Positions 1 through 11,531 of a stretch of DNA of 64,000 bases are shown piece by piece; position 1 is the stretch's first letter, and each line of letters starts with the position of its first letter. The position numbers and the translations under genes were made by a program. Under the pieces are notes generated by a model that had not been told where the DNA came from, did not search any database, and saw nothing but the letters and a program-made list of their open reading frames with translations. This DNA is from Anopheles merus. Lineage: Eukaryota > Arthropoda > Insecta > Diptera > Culicidae. The DNA lies in NCBI RefSeq assembly GCF_017562075.2, contig NC_054085.1:11130259-11194258 (forward strand), given 5' to 3'.

Positions 1-1457
1 CTAGAACAATGGCGGGAAAGGGACAATGATAAAAAGAAGACAAAAAAGGTGGAGAAGAAAACTAAGGACCAACCAGAACCAGCCAGTCCGCCAGCGTAGC
101 GAGCCAGCTTGAGCACAACATAACCTATATTAAAATATCGTTCTTCATAAGTTTTTGACAAATAGAACATATGGGCCCCACTTGGTCGCATTTTCCCCGG
201 CAGCAGCAGCAGCAGTAGCATTTTCCGATGCGGTTCGCTTGCCCACCTGATCCGTTTTGCGGCGCGTTTCGTTTTTCCCGCTCTTCCTTCTACTTGCTTC
301 TCGGTTTTCCCGCATCCTTGTACCTTTACTTCAAGGGTTACACTCACACATACACACACACATACATTTCCGGTCTCTCCTCACCTTCGCCCATTTACAC
401 GAGAGCTCCACACACATACACATACACAATATTAATGGATTGAAATGGTGTGTTGGTGGAAGTTTTTCGAGCTGGTGGAACACATTTGCTGCCGGCTTTG
501 GTGGTTGGTCCTCCCAGCCACCCATCCACTCTAAGCCGCCTCTAAGAGCCAAGGATGGATTGCTCTCTTTCTCTCGCCTGTTCTGCCTCTCTTCATCCAT
601 TATGTCCTAATCCGTCGACATTGGACCACCAGAGCTCCATCCTCGATCCCATTCCTCGATCCAAAAATACACAAAAAATCCTTCCCCAAAACCCATGCAT
701 TAGCATCATCGACGATGGATTCTGTTCTATTTCCCCCTCGCGTCGCCTTCCTACCAACCGATGCGGGAGGAAAAAAGGCTCCCCATTGGAAGTATCTCCC
801 ACATCTACGGGCTACGTTTGAGGTTTTGTAAGTAGCAAATATTTGCTGCCCAGGGATTTAATCCCAGGCAAGCCCTCGCGAGGTACGTCCAAAATGAGCC
901 GGGCTACTACAACACACCCTCCGCCCCAACGCCTTATCTGTACCGAACCGTACGCCAAACTTGTCATCATCGGTTCGTTGCTGGTTCCGCAGAACGGAAC
1001 GCACCTGGGGGACGCACAAAACTCCCGAAAATGGCCCGTACGAGCCGAAATATCCCACTCTCAAGTGAATGGGGATTACCGACTCTTTTCCAAATCAAAT
1101 CCAAATCAGCTGTGCCCTCCGAAGGAGCGAATGCGGAGAAGGGAGTCCAATGGAAAAGGCCATCTTAATCGGTGCTTGGCCCAATGTGTGTGTGTGTGTG
1201 TGTGTGCGTTTGATGGTGCTTATCAGTGAACGAAACGAAAGCAGCCAGTTCCCAGCTGTTTGACAGCTCTCGGTGGAGATTTATTGGCGGTGGAAAAGTG
1301 TCCTGCTCGTTTCGGTGCAAGATATGACGATTGGAAATTAAGGAAGCAGAGGGGAAGAGCATTTTGGCGGTATGGATAGCAGGGCTGGAGGAAGCAGTAC
1401 AATTGTAGTTGAAATTGAATGTAATAAAATGTATTCTGGAAAAGTTTTGTGATATAC
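1..1457. other. Noncoding GC-richer block with microsatellites
   Basis: No frame here reads like a protein. The stretch holds a short CAG run (201-216), interrupted CA/TA tracts (341-366 and 407-427) and an uninterrupted (TG)11 at 1185-1206. The short open frames cross these repeats and are open on both strands, which argues against coding. The last ~70 bases turn AT-rich before the transposon cluster. Confidence 0.6.
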
Positions 1458-1785
1458 AGTGAAGCGTCGTATTTCCGTGTACCTTTTATCCGGGCTGTTT
1501 AGAAACGACAGTCCAATACAAAGGTGACATAGCGTTCGGAGGAAGTAATTTAAAAAAAAAGGTTATCAGAGCAGTTATCATAACAAAAAAACAATATAAT
1601 TCAAGGCATATTTCAAATATTCTCATTCTCATTCACATTTTAAAAAACATGAAGTTAATAAAAACTGGATAATTTTTATCGAAACATAAGTTAAATTAAC
1701 AGGAATTTGTGAATAAATATATCATTTGATTCATTTCCGGGTTATTTGTATATCCGTGAGAGCTCGGATAAATGGCACTCCACTG
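1458..1785. mobile_element. pogo/Tc1-mariner-like MITE, 328 bp
   Basis: The two ends are imperfect inverted repeats. The left end reads CAGTGAAGCGTCGTATTTCC and the reverse complement of the right end reads CAGTGGAGTGCCATTTATCC. Each end is flanked by TA (1456-1457 and 1786-1787), the target-site duplication of Tc1/mariner/pogo elements. CAGTG-type termini leading into a TATCCG-like stretch are typical of pogo/Tigger relatives (family knowledge). The interior has no long frame, so the copy is non-autonomous and would depend on a transposase supplied elsewhere. The inner TATCCGGG and ATTTCCGGGTTAT motifs near each end also face each other. The superfamily call is an inference from termini only. 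Confidence 0.6.
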
Positions 1786-1796
1786 TATCAGATATG

Positions 1797-1940
1797 CAGG
1801 CTTATTCTATTCTGAACTCAATTCGATTCGAGTCCAGACAATGAACTCCAAAGTGAACTTTTCCATACAAATAAACACACAAAATTCATCAAAATTCATC
1901 GACGTCGAGCCGACTCGATTATGAGAATAGAATACGCCTG
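1797..1940. mobile_element. Short MITE, 144 bp, 3-bp flanks
   Basis: The ends are inverted repeats of about 17 bp with one mismatch: CAGGCTTATTCTATTCT on the left, and CAGGCGTATTCTATTCT as the reverse complement of the right end. A second partly matching pair containing CGATTCGAGTC lies inside. The flanks are ATG on both sides (1794-1796 and 1941-1943), suggesting a 3-bp target duplication. MITEs with 3-bp duplications are known from mosquitoes, but the superfamily cannot be assigned here. It starts only 11 bp after the preceding MITE ends. No coding capacity. Confidence 0.55.
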
Positions 1941-2374
1941 ATGGTTAGAAAATTTCCATCAATACTGTATGTTGAGCGTTCGTCGTTACTAAAAGCATCA
2001 ATAAATATTTTAAACATAATGATTGGATAGTTTAACAAGCGCAAACACCAAGTAGATTCAATCCTCTTAAATAGTATCATGTGCTTTGCTCCAAACTACT
2101 ATAGGCAAGGTTGAGCGATCAAATCCCAAATCTATACAAATTATGACGATTGAAACCTTTTCTCTCTATATGTATCTCCTCTTTCTCTCTTTCTTTCTCT
2201 CTCACACACACACATACTCACTCTCTGTATCTCTCTGTTGCTCCTGCCTTGTAGGAGGATGAAAGGTGCAGTGTCAAATACAAACGAATAGTGAAAAGAA
2301 GATCTAAGAACGCCATCCATAAATTACGTACCACTTTTGTTGCAAGAAGTTTGACTACTAATTTTCCATTGCGC
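1941..2374. other. AT-rich linker with CT/CA tract
   Basis: Noncoding. The only structure seen is a pyrimidine-rich tract that grades into CA repeats at about 2158-2240. Nothing else recognisable. Confidence 0.5.
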
Positions 2375-2383
2375 GTTATACTT

Positions 2384-2600
2384 CTTCTTCTTCTTCTTCT
2401 TTGGCACAACAACCGGTGTTGGTAAAGGCCTGCCTGTACCTACTAGTGAAGTGAGCTTGGCTTTCAGTGAATTATTATTGTTACCATAGCAGGATAGTCA
2501 GTCCTACGTATGGGGGCACGGTATATTCGGGGCTTGAACCCATGACGGGCATGTTGTTAAGTCGTTCGAGTTGACGACTGTACCACCACACCGGACCCGT
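2384..2600 (-). mobile_element. tRNA-derived SINE, SINE200-like (copy 1)
   Basis: Read on the minus strand, the element starts with a tRNA-like head. An A box close to TRGYNNARNGG (TGGTACAGTCG) is followed by a B box, GGTTCAAGCCC. A unique body and a tail of six or more AAG units follow; on the plus strand the tail is the CTT run at 2381-2400. It is flanked by a 9-bp duplication, GTTATACTT, at 2375-2383 and 2601-2609, the mark of LINE-driven insertion. The sequence resembles the SINE200 family of Anopheles gambiae (recalled from knowledge). It would be transcribed by RNA polymerase III and has no protein product. It is the best preserved of the three related copies here (others at 18618 and 23481). 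Confidence 0.8.
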
Positions 2601-2738
2601 GTTATACTTATCACGATTGTTTTATAGCGCAGGAAGCGGGGGGGGGGAGGTCTAACGCTGCATTCACGTAACCTTGAATACATTGTTTTCAATAGAATAA
2701 AATTCGGGAATGATTTTTAATAAAACCTGATACTAAAC

Positions 2739-3040
2739 CAGGGGACTTCAAACTTTTCACTTCGCGAGCCGCATTGCTTCTCAAATATCGTTGTTGATAG
2801 CAATTTTCGTCACCTTTAGCTAGTAGACGAACGATCAAATCTTTTAATGAGAAAATACGAACTGAATGTATCCACATTGTACAGCTTTCTATTATTGAAG
2901 CAATATTATAAACTTAAAAATTGAACATTTAAATTTAGAAAAACAATAAAAAAAATATTGTTTTTGTTTCTGTCTTTACAAAGTAATCACAGTCTGCATT
3001 ATAGGCTCTTGAGCTGTTGATTGTAGTTTGAAGACCCCTG
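2739..3040. mobile_element. hAT-like non-autonomous element, 302 bp
   Basis: The left end reads CAGGGGACTTCAAACT and the reverse complement of the right end reads CAGGGGTCTTCAAACT. Inner parts of the arms are also related (GAGCC...ATGC on both sides). CAGGGGTC..CAAACT termini are typical of hAT elements. hAT insertions make 8-bp duplications. The 8 bases on each side (TACTAAAC and TTTTAAAA) agree at only five positions, so the copy is probably old or the boundary is off by a little. The interior is AT-rich with no transposase frame. Confidence 0.55.
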
Positions 3041-3480
3041 TTTTAAAAAGATTTCTACAGAGCCAATTCCAGGAAAAATAAACTTTTATATTTTCAGAGT
3101 ACAGTATTTTATAGATAACCTTAACAGAGTTTTGCAAATTACCAAAAATACCGCAAACCACTTAAATTACTACAAAATTTAGTTTTGACGCCAGAAATCA
3201 ATAAAATAGGATATCTTAATAAAATAATATTTGAAGACTACGGAAAAAAACTACAAAATAATAGCTTCAAAAACATAGACCTAAGAAAATTCACTGTACA
3301 CATTATTGTACCGTATGTATATCTATTACAGCCTCTAGAGTACAGCTATCACCTCTTTTTTCATTTTTCATTTAAAAATTTCAATTATATCTTCTTTTCA
3401 TTTTTTTTATCTTTACCAAGAAGTGTAACAGCCCCGATGACACAATTTCAGCTGCAGATTGAAACGGGGCGAGCCGTTTA
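3041..3480. other. AT-rich linker
   Basis: A low-complexity A/T-rich stretch with no repeat structure, RNA gene or coding frame that I can support. The 98-codon open frame on the plus strand is rich in Phe, Asn and Ile, as expected from composition alone. Confidence 0.5.
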
Positions 3481-3889
3481 GCCATCAGCCAACCGAACAC
3501 ACACACTAACCGAAACATGTTCCATAATTGCCCCTCAGAGGAGCACGGCAGTGCAGTGGCGATCTTCTCAGCAACAGCAGCAACGACCACGACGACGACG
3601 CCCTCCGTAGAGCAATCTGTCTGAGAGTTTCGCATAAACCGCAAATGTTGCACCAGTGGGACCGGTTGGACCGAAACGCATGTCGCCCGTTTTAGGTCCC
3701 CTTTGGGTACCGCGGTCCGGTTGGTCAACCGTTCCGTTTAGGATTCGGGCTAAAAGCCCCCGAAAATGCGCACGTAGCACGTGCGGGACACAGAAATCCG
3801 TCCGAGACGGAAATGGTCCATTAGACCGGCGTCCGTGTTTGGTTTCGGATCATGGCGCGTACCTCTGTTCCGTACTCCGTACCCATGCT

Positions 3890-3890
<1 letters not shown>

Positions 3891-3945
<55 letters not shown>
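3891..3945. repeat. (GT)27 microsatellite
   Basis: An uninterrupted GT dinucleotide run, the longest of the many GT/CA repeats in the window. Such perfect runs are length-variable and can adopt Z-DNA. Confidence 0.95.
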
Positions 3946-3947
<2 letters not shown>

Positions 3948-4107
3948 AAAGAGTATTCCGGTAATCATCTTCGAAACCTGTCGGCGCACGATGACACCAG
4001 CTGCAGGCAAAACCGAGAAAACACACAATCCTCCTTCGCTCGGCGATGTCCTGTTCCCTTTTCGGAGCAGCACCAAGTCCACACCCATTCTCCTCCCACC
4101 CACCAAC

Positions 4108-4123
4108 GGGGGGGGGGGGGGGG
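4108..4123. repeat. Poly-G run (16 G)
   Basis: Sixteen consecutive G on the plus strand, about 160 bp from the end of the GT repeat. Length may be affected by sequencing error. Confidence 0.8.
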
Positions 4124-5040
4124 CTAGTCATGTTCGATCCCATGCCCGTCGACCGACGGCGATGTCCCCATTCCCAAAGACACCCACCGGGCACCGGGTT
4201 GTAGCGAGCTGCCTCTGCTACCACTGCAACAAAAAGGACCTTCCGAGGGGAGGGGCGCATTCCAGGGGGCGAGATGCGAGCGCCGAGCGACTTCTTGGGC
4301 GAGTGAGCGGCTCTCCTCGGCACTCGGTAAAGGAAAACTCCGTTTTGCATGGGACGGAAGCAGCTGTGACTGAAAGAATTAATGCCGGCGTGCCCGCTGG
4401 TTTGTGCCGCTGTTGCCTTCTGTGTCGGAAGTTCTGCCCGGTTTCGGAATGCTGCTCTCACTCTTGCTGTCTCTCTTGCTCTCGCTCGCTCTCTCGCTTT
4501 GGTTAAAAATTCGAAAAACCCTCCATTTCCGGAAGCGAAATGACTCCCTCAACATACACGCCGGGGTTGAGTCGGTGTGCCGCGCGGGTCAGAAATACAT
4601 CGATGATGACGACAGTTCAAGCTGGTGCCTCTTCCCTCGGTGGCACTTTTTGCCAGTTGGTGCAGTTGAAGGTAAATAAAATGACGGAAGTGGCAGCGCG
4701 CATGGCGAGCGCGTAGTTGTGCCAATGTTGATTGTAGAACAAGGTCGGCGAGAGGGTGCAAGGTGTAGAGGGGAGGGGGCAGAAAAAATGGATTCTTTTA
4801 ACGTTCAAACTAATAACGAAAGTTTCCCTTTTTGCACAAAGCCAAATGTGGAGAGCCGATTCGGGGCCGGGCAGTAAATTTATGTGATTCGAAGCGGATG
4901 GTCGGAATGATTTTTCCTTCCCCGTTTTGCACCGCACCTCCACCAGCATCCTCCCTTTCGATTGGACCGCATTCCAGTTGCGAAATGCTTTTCTGTGATT
5001 TTGATGTTTAAATTTTAGAATTTGCATGATTTTCTTGAAG

Positions 5041-5900
5041 AATTTATGTTGCAATAGTACTTTTCCAATATAAATTTAATTTAATTCAAACGTCAAATGT
5101 AGATAAATAGGTTAATTCACAAAACAGAAATAGTTTCGAAATAACGTGAATGAATAGGATTGACGTAGGAAAAAATAAAAATCTCATATAAATAATAAAT
5201 AAGAAAGCAATGTAAAGACAATAACAAAAGATGATGGTAAAACAAGAACAAAATAAAACAACATATAAAGAGAAATTAATTATTAAACCATCAAATGGTA
5301 AAATTTAGATAATCTTTAGATTTTATAAAAGAAACAAACAAAAATCAACAACAAAAACGAAATAAAAATAGTTCAAGAAACAAATAAAAACATTATGAAT
5401 AAAGACAAATAATCAAAACAAATATGAAAATGTCTTAATATGTATGAATAAGCAAACAAAAGATACAAAAACTGCTGTATAACATCAAATACAACAAAAA
5501 ACAAAACACATTAAGCCGTAAATTGTGGTTCGCTGATAAAAATAAGTAATCGTACAAAATTAAAAAACATAATTAAACAAAGAAGACATACGAACACATT
5601 AAATGGTAAAATATAGATAAAATTTTGTTTGTGTAAAGGAAACAAACAGAAATCAACAACAAAAATGAAATAAAAATAGTAACAAAAACCGATGAAAATA
5701 TTATGAAAAAAGAAAAATAATCGAAAAAGATATGAAAATGTATTAATATTTATGAACAAGCAAACAAAAGATGCAAAAACTATTGTACACCATCAAATAC
5801 AACAAAAAAATAAAACACATCAAGCAGTAAATTGTTGTTTGCTGATAAAAATAAATAATCGTACAAAATGAGCTTTTATTTCAGTCCATTCGAGAGAGAA
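5041..5900. other. AT-rich block containing a tandem duplication
   Basis: Strongly A-rich on the plus strand, with many AAATAAAA-like words and no coding frame. Most of it is occupied by the two duplicated units listed separately. Confidence 0.55.
5293..5869. repeat. Tandem duplication, two ~268-bp copies offset by ~308 bp
   Basis: The segment 5293-5560 is repeated at 5601-5869. Both copies begin AAATGGTAAAAT.TAGATA, pass through GAAACAAACA.AAATCAACAACAA and CATCAAATACAACAAAA, and end with GATAAAAATAA.TAATCGTACA. Point differences and a few 1-bp indels are spread along the copies, so the event is not very recent. A 40-bp unrelated spacer separates them. Neither copy codes for protein. Confidence 0.8.
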
Positions 5901-7560
5901 ACAAGAATTTTGCCGACTCAATTAAATTGGCCCAAGCGCTTCCGCCTCCACCCACGGGGGCTTTCGTAAGTTCAGGCTCAGCAGTTTTTCTTTCCCGTTG
6001 TTTCCCCAACCTCGTCCTGCTACGAACAACACACAGTGGGGGTACAATTTTGCTTCAACCATTTCAAACCCTCTCCACAACAACTTCCCACAGCACCGAA
6101 CGGCTGCTTGCCAACTGCTGCCGTTCGACATTAGTTTGAGTTTTTATTTATTTTTGTACACTTCATCGCTTGGCTGGCCTTCGTCGTCGTCTTCCGAAGC
6201 CGCGCGCACGGTTGGTGTGAAAGGCGGACCCCCGCTCAGGCCCACATTTGAAATTGCAGCACATTGTAACGATTGCCCGGGCCTCCAGCCATTCCCATAC
6301 AGTCGACTCAATCGGGCAGAGTTCGTGTGGGTGTAGAGCAAAGAAAAAGAGGTGCGGAAAAGAAATTGATTCCCGCAATGGTGCCACGAATGGATCATGT
6401 GTCTTTTTACTGTTTCCCACTTTCGGTGGACACCTTTTTTTTTGCGAAGAGAAGTACCTTGAAACACACTCTCAAGTTGGTTGTACACGAAATGTTCCTT
6501 CTCTTCATGGCGGGGCTGTCCATTGGTGACAGTTTGAGGACTCCTTTCCGAGAAACCGTCTGGCCTCGCAGGAGGAAACATTACGGACTTTACTACGAGC
6601 CAGCACTAGTTAACATGTGGCACTCAATCGAAGGGCGTCCAATACGCGCCGACACCGAAGGTGGTCGATAAGCTCGGAAGTAGAATGAAACCTCCAAGCA
6701 TGCAAGAACGATTTCCCTCTAAGAAATTGGAGCCGTTAGGAAGAAAGCCGTTTGCCGCGCTCTGCCGTCGACAGTTGGGGAGTTTTTCATTCAAATTGAA
6801 TCAATGTTACACCATGCCCACCATCACCACCAAGGCAGACAAGGTTGCAATTTATGTCCTGACGCAGGGGGCTGGCTGGGACAGAACCAAGGAGTGTACA
6901 ATTTATTGGAATTGATAAGTTTTAATTTAAAATTTCAATTAACTGCCGCAGCACGGTCGGTGCGGCCGACTTCTCGGGTAGCGTTGGTGCGATACCAGTT
7001 GGTACCATTCTGCCCGCTTCCGGGTTGAGCTCAACTAAGAAAGCGAGGGTAAGCTTTGCCAGCTTTTTTTGCTGGCTCCTGCCCGATCCTTCGGAATGCA
7101 AGATGACAGCGATCGCTTTCCCTGCGCTCATGTACACACACACACGCACCTCGAAGCGGTGAGGGTTAGTTAAAACGTGCGCACGGTTAACTTTATCGAA
7201 TGGTTATTTATGTGACACGGATTATTGAGCCAACCAGGCCAATCCCGGGGGGGGTAAAGGAGAGTTTCCGTAAAGCGTAATTGAAGCGCCAACCTCTCAC
7301 ACGCAAAAGCTTTTGGTTTTTGTTTCGCTGTGCTTCCAACAAACAGGTGGAAAGATGCTTTTTTGCTTTGTTCGCACGGTTGTTTCGCGGCTCAGGTCAG
7401 GCACAGTCTGGCACGGGAGTTAATTATACGCTACACCTGTTGGGCCGGCGTCACGATTAGAAGGGGGGAAAGGTTTTCGCTAAAGGTGTGCTTTTATTAG
7501 GCGATAATCATAACCATAAAATAGAAGATAAATTGCTTGAAAAGTGTGAACTTACGCATG
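5901..7560. other. GC-richer noncoding block
   Basis: Apart from a short CA tract (7133-7145) and a G7 run near 7249, I see no repeats, RNA genes or transposon ends. Open frames of up to 145 codons occur on both strands over the same bases and lack coding character. Confidence 0.5.
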
Positions 7561-8198
7561 TATGAGAGAGTGTTTTGGGCAGATTAGGCTCAGAAGAGGG
7601 AATTCTAATAGGCTCACTGTTAGGGGAAGTGAATGCTCCTGTAAGATTTTTACAGTTTATAAGTTAATGGTATGCTTTAGTAATGTAGGAAAGGATAAAT
7701 TATTGGAAAATACCTTATTTACCATGCTAAATGTACTATCACTTTTCGCTATGTAATAACGATAAAAAACAAGTCGAGAAATCAGGACGAAAAAAAAGAT
7801 AATAACATTTCTAGAGATGTCCATCAGCAACAACATTGTTGACGTCTTACGGTAGGCAATTTGCATTCCACATTTAGAATTAGGACACCTAGGATAACTA
7901 GTACACATAGGATTTAGAAGTTCGATTGTAAATAAGAAAAATTAGAAGAATTTTAATTTGACAGGGAATAAACATTAGCCCTCGAAACCTCGGCAAGATA
8001 ACACCATTTATTATTATTACACGTTTTTTAGTGAAATCGCTTACTTTTGGTTATGAAAATGTAATGCTCACATCGCCCTGTTTTGCGAGCATTATTCTCA
8101 CAAACTCTGTCAAATGCATCTTACGTTTTAGATTGCTTTCTCCCCTGTGTCTGTCCGTTGCTAAGGTGAATGTTGCTGTCCTTCTCGATTCTCTTTTC
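7561..8198. other. AT-rich linker
   Basis: No feature recognised before the foldback that starts at 8199. Confidence 0.45.
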
Positions 8199-8326
8199 AA
8201 TGCACTAAAAAAATGCCTTAAAAACGTGAGGTTTTTTTCATTACTCACATCTACCATTATAATTAAATTTCAATGAAAGAAGCAATGAAATTAACCTCAC
8301 GCTTTTAAGGCATTTTTAAGGGCATT
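8199..8326. repeat. Foldback element / long hairpin, 128 bp
   Basis: Left arm 8199-8245 and right arm 8281-8326 are reverse complements over about 46 bp with a few mismatches and bulges. The 21-bp core ATGCCTTAAAAACGTGAGGTT (8213-8233) pairs with 8293-8313 with one mismatch. Pairing continues inward (CATTACTC with the complement of GCAATG) and outward (AATGCACT with AATGCCCT). The loop is about 35 nt. It could be a near-palindromic MITE or the source of a hairpin RNA. No clear target duplication was found. The short open frames on both strands across it are shadows of the palindrome. Confidence 0.65.
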
Positions 8327-8900
8327 TAAAACGTGTTTTAAAACTTTTTTTTATTATTTTTTATTATTGAGATATCGTCATCAAACATTATAGCCACATT
8401 ATAAACAGCATATCCATTTTTGTCATAAGCATGCTATCTTTTCCTACTAATGTTTAATGTTTTCATTTTTAATTTTGAGTTTTACTAAGTAATACATTTT
8501 TTGTTAAGTTATACTAAATTATTGATCTGTATTCTACATAAATGTTGTTTGTTTGTCGTGTTAATCATTTTCATTTCATTTTTGCATTATTTTTTATCAG
8601 TTTTTACTCATTTACTCATTTTGTTTGTTTGTTCGCTTACAAAATTTTTCATATTTGTTTGCGTTTTTAAAACAATATAAAGCATTCCCAAAGTATTACA
8701 AAGTTTGTATGTTTCATGTTTACTTTTACTAAATCGGTGCTTTTTATTCTGATTAAATGTTCTTGATTTGTTCTATATAATTGTTTTCTTCTGCGTGTAA
8801 CTGCAGCTGCAAAAACGCCTACCATTCATATTTTTTATTAAATTTAAGTATAAATTATTGATTCGATCGATAATATGAAAAAGTTTTCTTTGTGAACATA
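8327..8900. other. T-rich linker
   Basis: Composed of TTTG/TTTA words, with no gene or repeat boundary recognised. Confidence 0.45.
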
Positions 8901-10780
8901 GTTGATGCAACATTTAAAAATGCCGCATTTTTGTCATTATCAGAACATTGTCATCTCCAGCTGCCTCCGGCAAAAGATTCACCATCAATCGTATCCTCGC
9001 TGTGGAACGATATCCCCCCGGGGCCATTCTGCTTCAAATGATTGTTCGTTAATTAAACCTTCTCCGATACCGATCCTTTTGTACCGAACCAAAAATGGAA
9101 ACAAACAAAAAACGGCCCACGCTCCCGTTTCAAAAAGCGCACAACATCAATCGCATGACATATCGGACCGGAAACGCTTATGACTCAAGAAACGATTTGC
9201 AAAAAAAAGGAAGCAACAAAAAAAACCAAATCGCCCCTTTCGAAACCAAGCAAAATGAGAATCAACTCTCCATCGCCATTTCACCGCTCCCTTTGGGAAA
9301 ACAATTCACCCCATGTCCAACCGGGGGGCCACCAGTCGTTGCAGTGCTGAAAATGATTTCCGGGTTACTTTTTGGTGCTGCGCCCCTATCCTTCCGACCG
9401 CCGTCCGGGACTACTCACTCAATCAATCGCACATTTCGAAGTTCAATCAACAGTCTCGACACGCGCTGGTCGACATTTTCTTTTAGCGCAACCCCGTTGG
9501 TCGCACCTGTGTCTGATTGTTTGTGTGTATGTGTGTGTGAGGGTATTTTTCCAGCTGCATCGAAACGGAAAGCAAAATTCGAACTGCACGGAACACCACG
9601 GAAAGAAAAAGTGGTTTGGAAGCAGTGTTTTTTTCCCTCCTCGGGTTTGTTTCTTCCCAGTTACCCCACAAGAACTCCGCACCGAGAAAGAGTGAGTGTG
9701 TGTGTGTTTGTGTGGTGCATAGTGCTCATGATTGATCACTGTTCCGAAGTTCGGTACAATCAATTTTGCTGTTGCCGACGTTTGACGTTGACCTGGCTCT
9801 TCTTGCAGTTGACGTCCCCGGGCCGACCCGGCCGACGACTAGGTGCGAGAAAATCGGCTGCCTTATGCGGCTGATGATGGAAACCTGACGACAGCAGGCG
9901 CACTCGATGCAGCACATACCGCCCGTCAATGAGCCGACCGGGGTGGGTACCAGGCTTATACACAAAAAATTATAGATCCAAACAGTGCTGGGTAAGCCCG
10001 TTGGTTGCAGAACATGATCTTGATCCGATGGAAATTCGTCACCGCCGGCAAGGAAACTCCATTCCGATAGGTACGACGGACGGCGAGCGATTGGAATTCG
10101 CCTTCGGTACAACTCATTTTGTGCGGGAGTCAAACGGGCGAAGAAAAAACACACACACAGACATAGAACCCGTGCAACATGAAGGATGTGGGTGAAAAAA
10201 ATCCAAACAACTAAACATCACATACATCAACGGCAGAAATCGAAAACTTCGGCCCACATCGCGCGAGCGCGCCCGCTTGGCGCTGGCAGCCCGTCGAAAC
10301 CAGTCGAACTCGTGGCTTCCTTTACCCGCTTTATGTATTGTTTTTTTTTCCTCCTTTCCGTTGTTAGCTGTGGCGGGGGTAACGCAACACCCACAATCAG
10401 CCACAGGCTTCAACCATCACTTCTCGCCATCAAACGCAGACGATTCCCGCATTTCCCGGCCGCCCGGATGCCCGATGCTCATGGGCAGGCAAAAACAACA
10501 AGCGGAAACATGCGATTCTCGAACTCACGAATGCACCCACTGGCTGCACTTAGATGACCGATTCTATTACCGGTGCCGCACAATGCACAATGGCCGGACC
10601 ACCATCATCGTCTGTCGTCGATTGTTGGGGAAGAAAAACAAAATTGGGCCCCCCATTTTGGTGGGTACAGTGAGCGGACTTAATATGAGCACTAATCACC
10701 CACGAATGTGGACTCAACAGTAGACATGAGCTGCGGGTTGATGGCAAAGCTTTTGAAATGAGTTGAAGCTTCAATTTAGC
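8901..10780. other. GC-richer noncoding block
   Basis: Short GT tracts at about 9520-9540 and 9690-9715 and a CA tract near 10149 are the only clear repeats. A 259-codon plus frame (9095-9874) crosses the GT tracts, has no recognisable domain and is countered by minus-strand frames. I treat the block as noncoding. Confidence 0.5.
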
Positions 10781-11508
10781 CGAATGGTATATTTTAAATG
10801 AGTTCTTAAACTTGTGTTTGATAACGATTGTTTGAAAGAAGTATTTACAATAAATCTTTTGTTATTATAATAGAAATTGCTTATCAAAAGCACATTTTGT
10901 CGTACCCATTGCAGTACTACTGGCGCATTAAATACCCCTGGAGCTATGCCAATTGATAATTACTTAAAGATTACATTAAATTTCAATTCTTCATTGCTTA
11001 GCAATGAGATTATGTTATTTCAGCGCTATTTATTTACTTTTCTTTACACAATCAACACAAAACAAATAAAAACTACCTTTTAAAACTAAAAGCAATTTAA
11101 GCAAGAACATACAATTTCAAAATTAGTAGTAAACTATCACTTATTTGTGTATTGTGTGTATTGTCATTAGTGATTTTTTTAATTATTCTTATATTAATCC
11201 AAAGATATGTTTATTAACTTACAAAAATATTAATATTTAACTATCATATTGCATACATTCAGGCTTAAAGCAAATCCATTAAGCAGAATTTTCTTAATTA
11301 TAATTATATTTAATACAAAGATTAGGAGCACAAGTTTCAAAATTTAACAACTTTTTACCAAATTTACATTAAATAATTTGGTAAGTAGGTATATAAATTA
11401 TCAGAAAAATACGTATTTTTTTATCCATCAGTGTATGTAACATTATGTTACTTGAAACAAGAAACATTATAATAGCTTGACAGCTATCAATAAAATCTAA
11501 CGTATCAT
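10781..11508. other. AT-rich linker upstream (plus side) of the tRNA gene
   Basis: No gene or transposon recognised. It ends in the A runs that act as the tRNA terminator on the minus strand. Confidence 0.45.
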
Positions 11509-11522
11509 AAAAAAAGTAAAAA
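11509..11522 (-). terminator. Pol III terminator for tRNA-Val
   Basis: On the minus strand, a T5 run (11518-11522) begins 10 bases after the tRNA 3' end. A T7 run (11509-11515) follows as a back-up. Runs of four or more T stop RNA polymerase III. Confidence 0.8.
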
Positions 11523-11531
11523 GATATACTC

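Larger units (their letters stand above)
3481..5040. other. GC-richer noncoding block
   Basis: This block contains the long (GT)n at 3891-3945, a run of 16 G at 4108-4123 and a CT-rich tract at 4455-4500. Overlapping open frames of 241 codons (plus) and 203 codons (minus) both run through the GT repeat, encoding CV and HT dipeptides, and are therefore not genes. No transposon ends were recognised. Confidence 0.55.

Noticed and set aside
3781..4506. 241-codon plus frame and the overlapping 203-codon minus frame (3850-4461)
   Set aside because: Both are kept open by the (GT)n repeat, which encodes Cys-Val or His-Thr runs. Neither has a domain or codon bias, and both strands are open at once.
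8031..8276. Opposing short frames at 8031-8276 (plus) and 8051-8257 (minus)
   Set aside because: They partly overlap the foldback's left arm; opposing open frames there reflect composition, not coding.
9095..9874. 259-codon plus frame starting with an ATG
   Set aside because: It crosses two GT tracts, has a mixed and low-complexity product without recognisable domain, and long minus frames oppose it. It is the kind of chance frame expected in GC-richer DNA.
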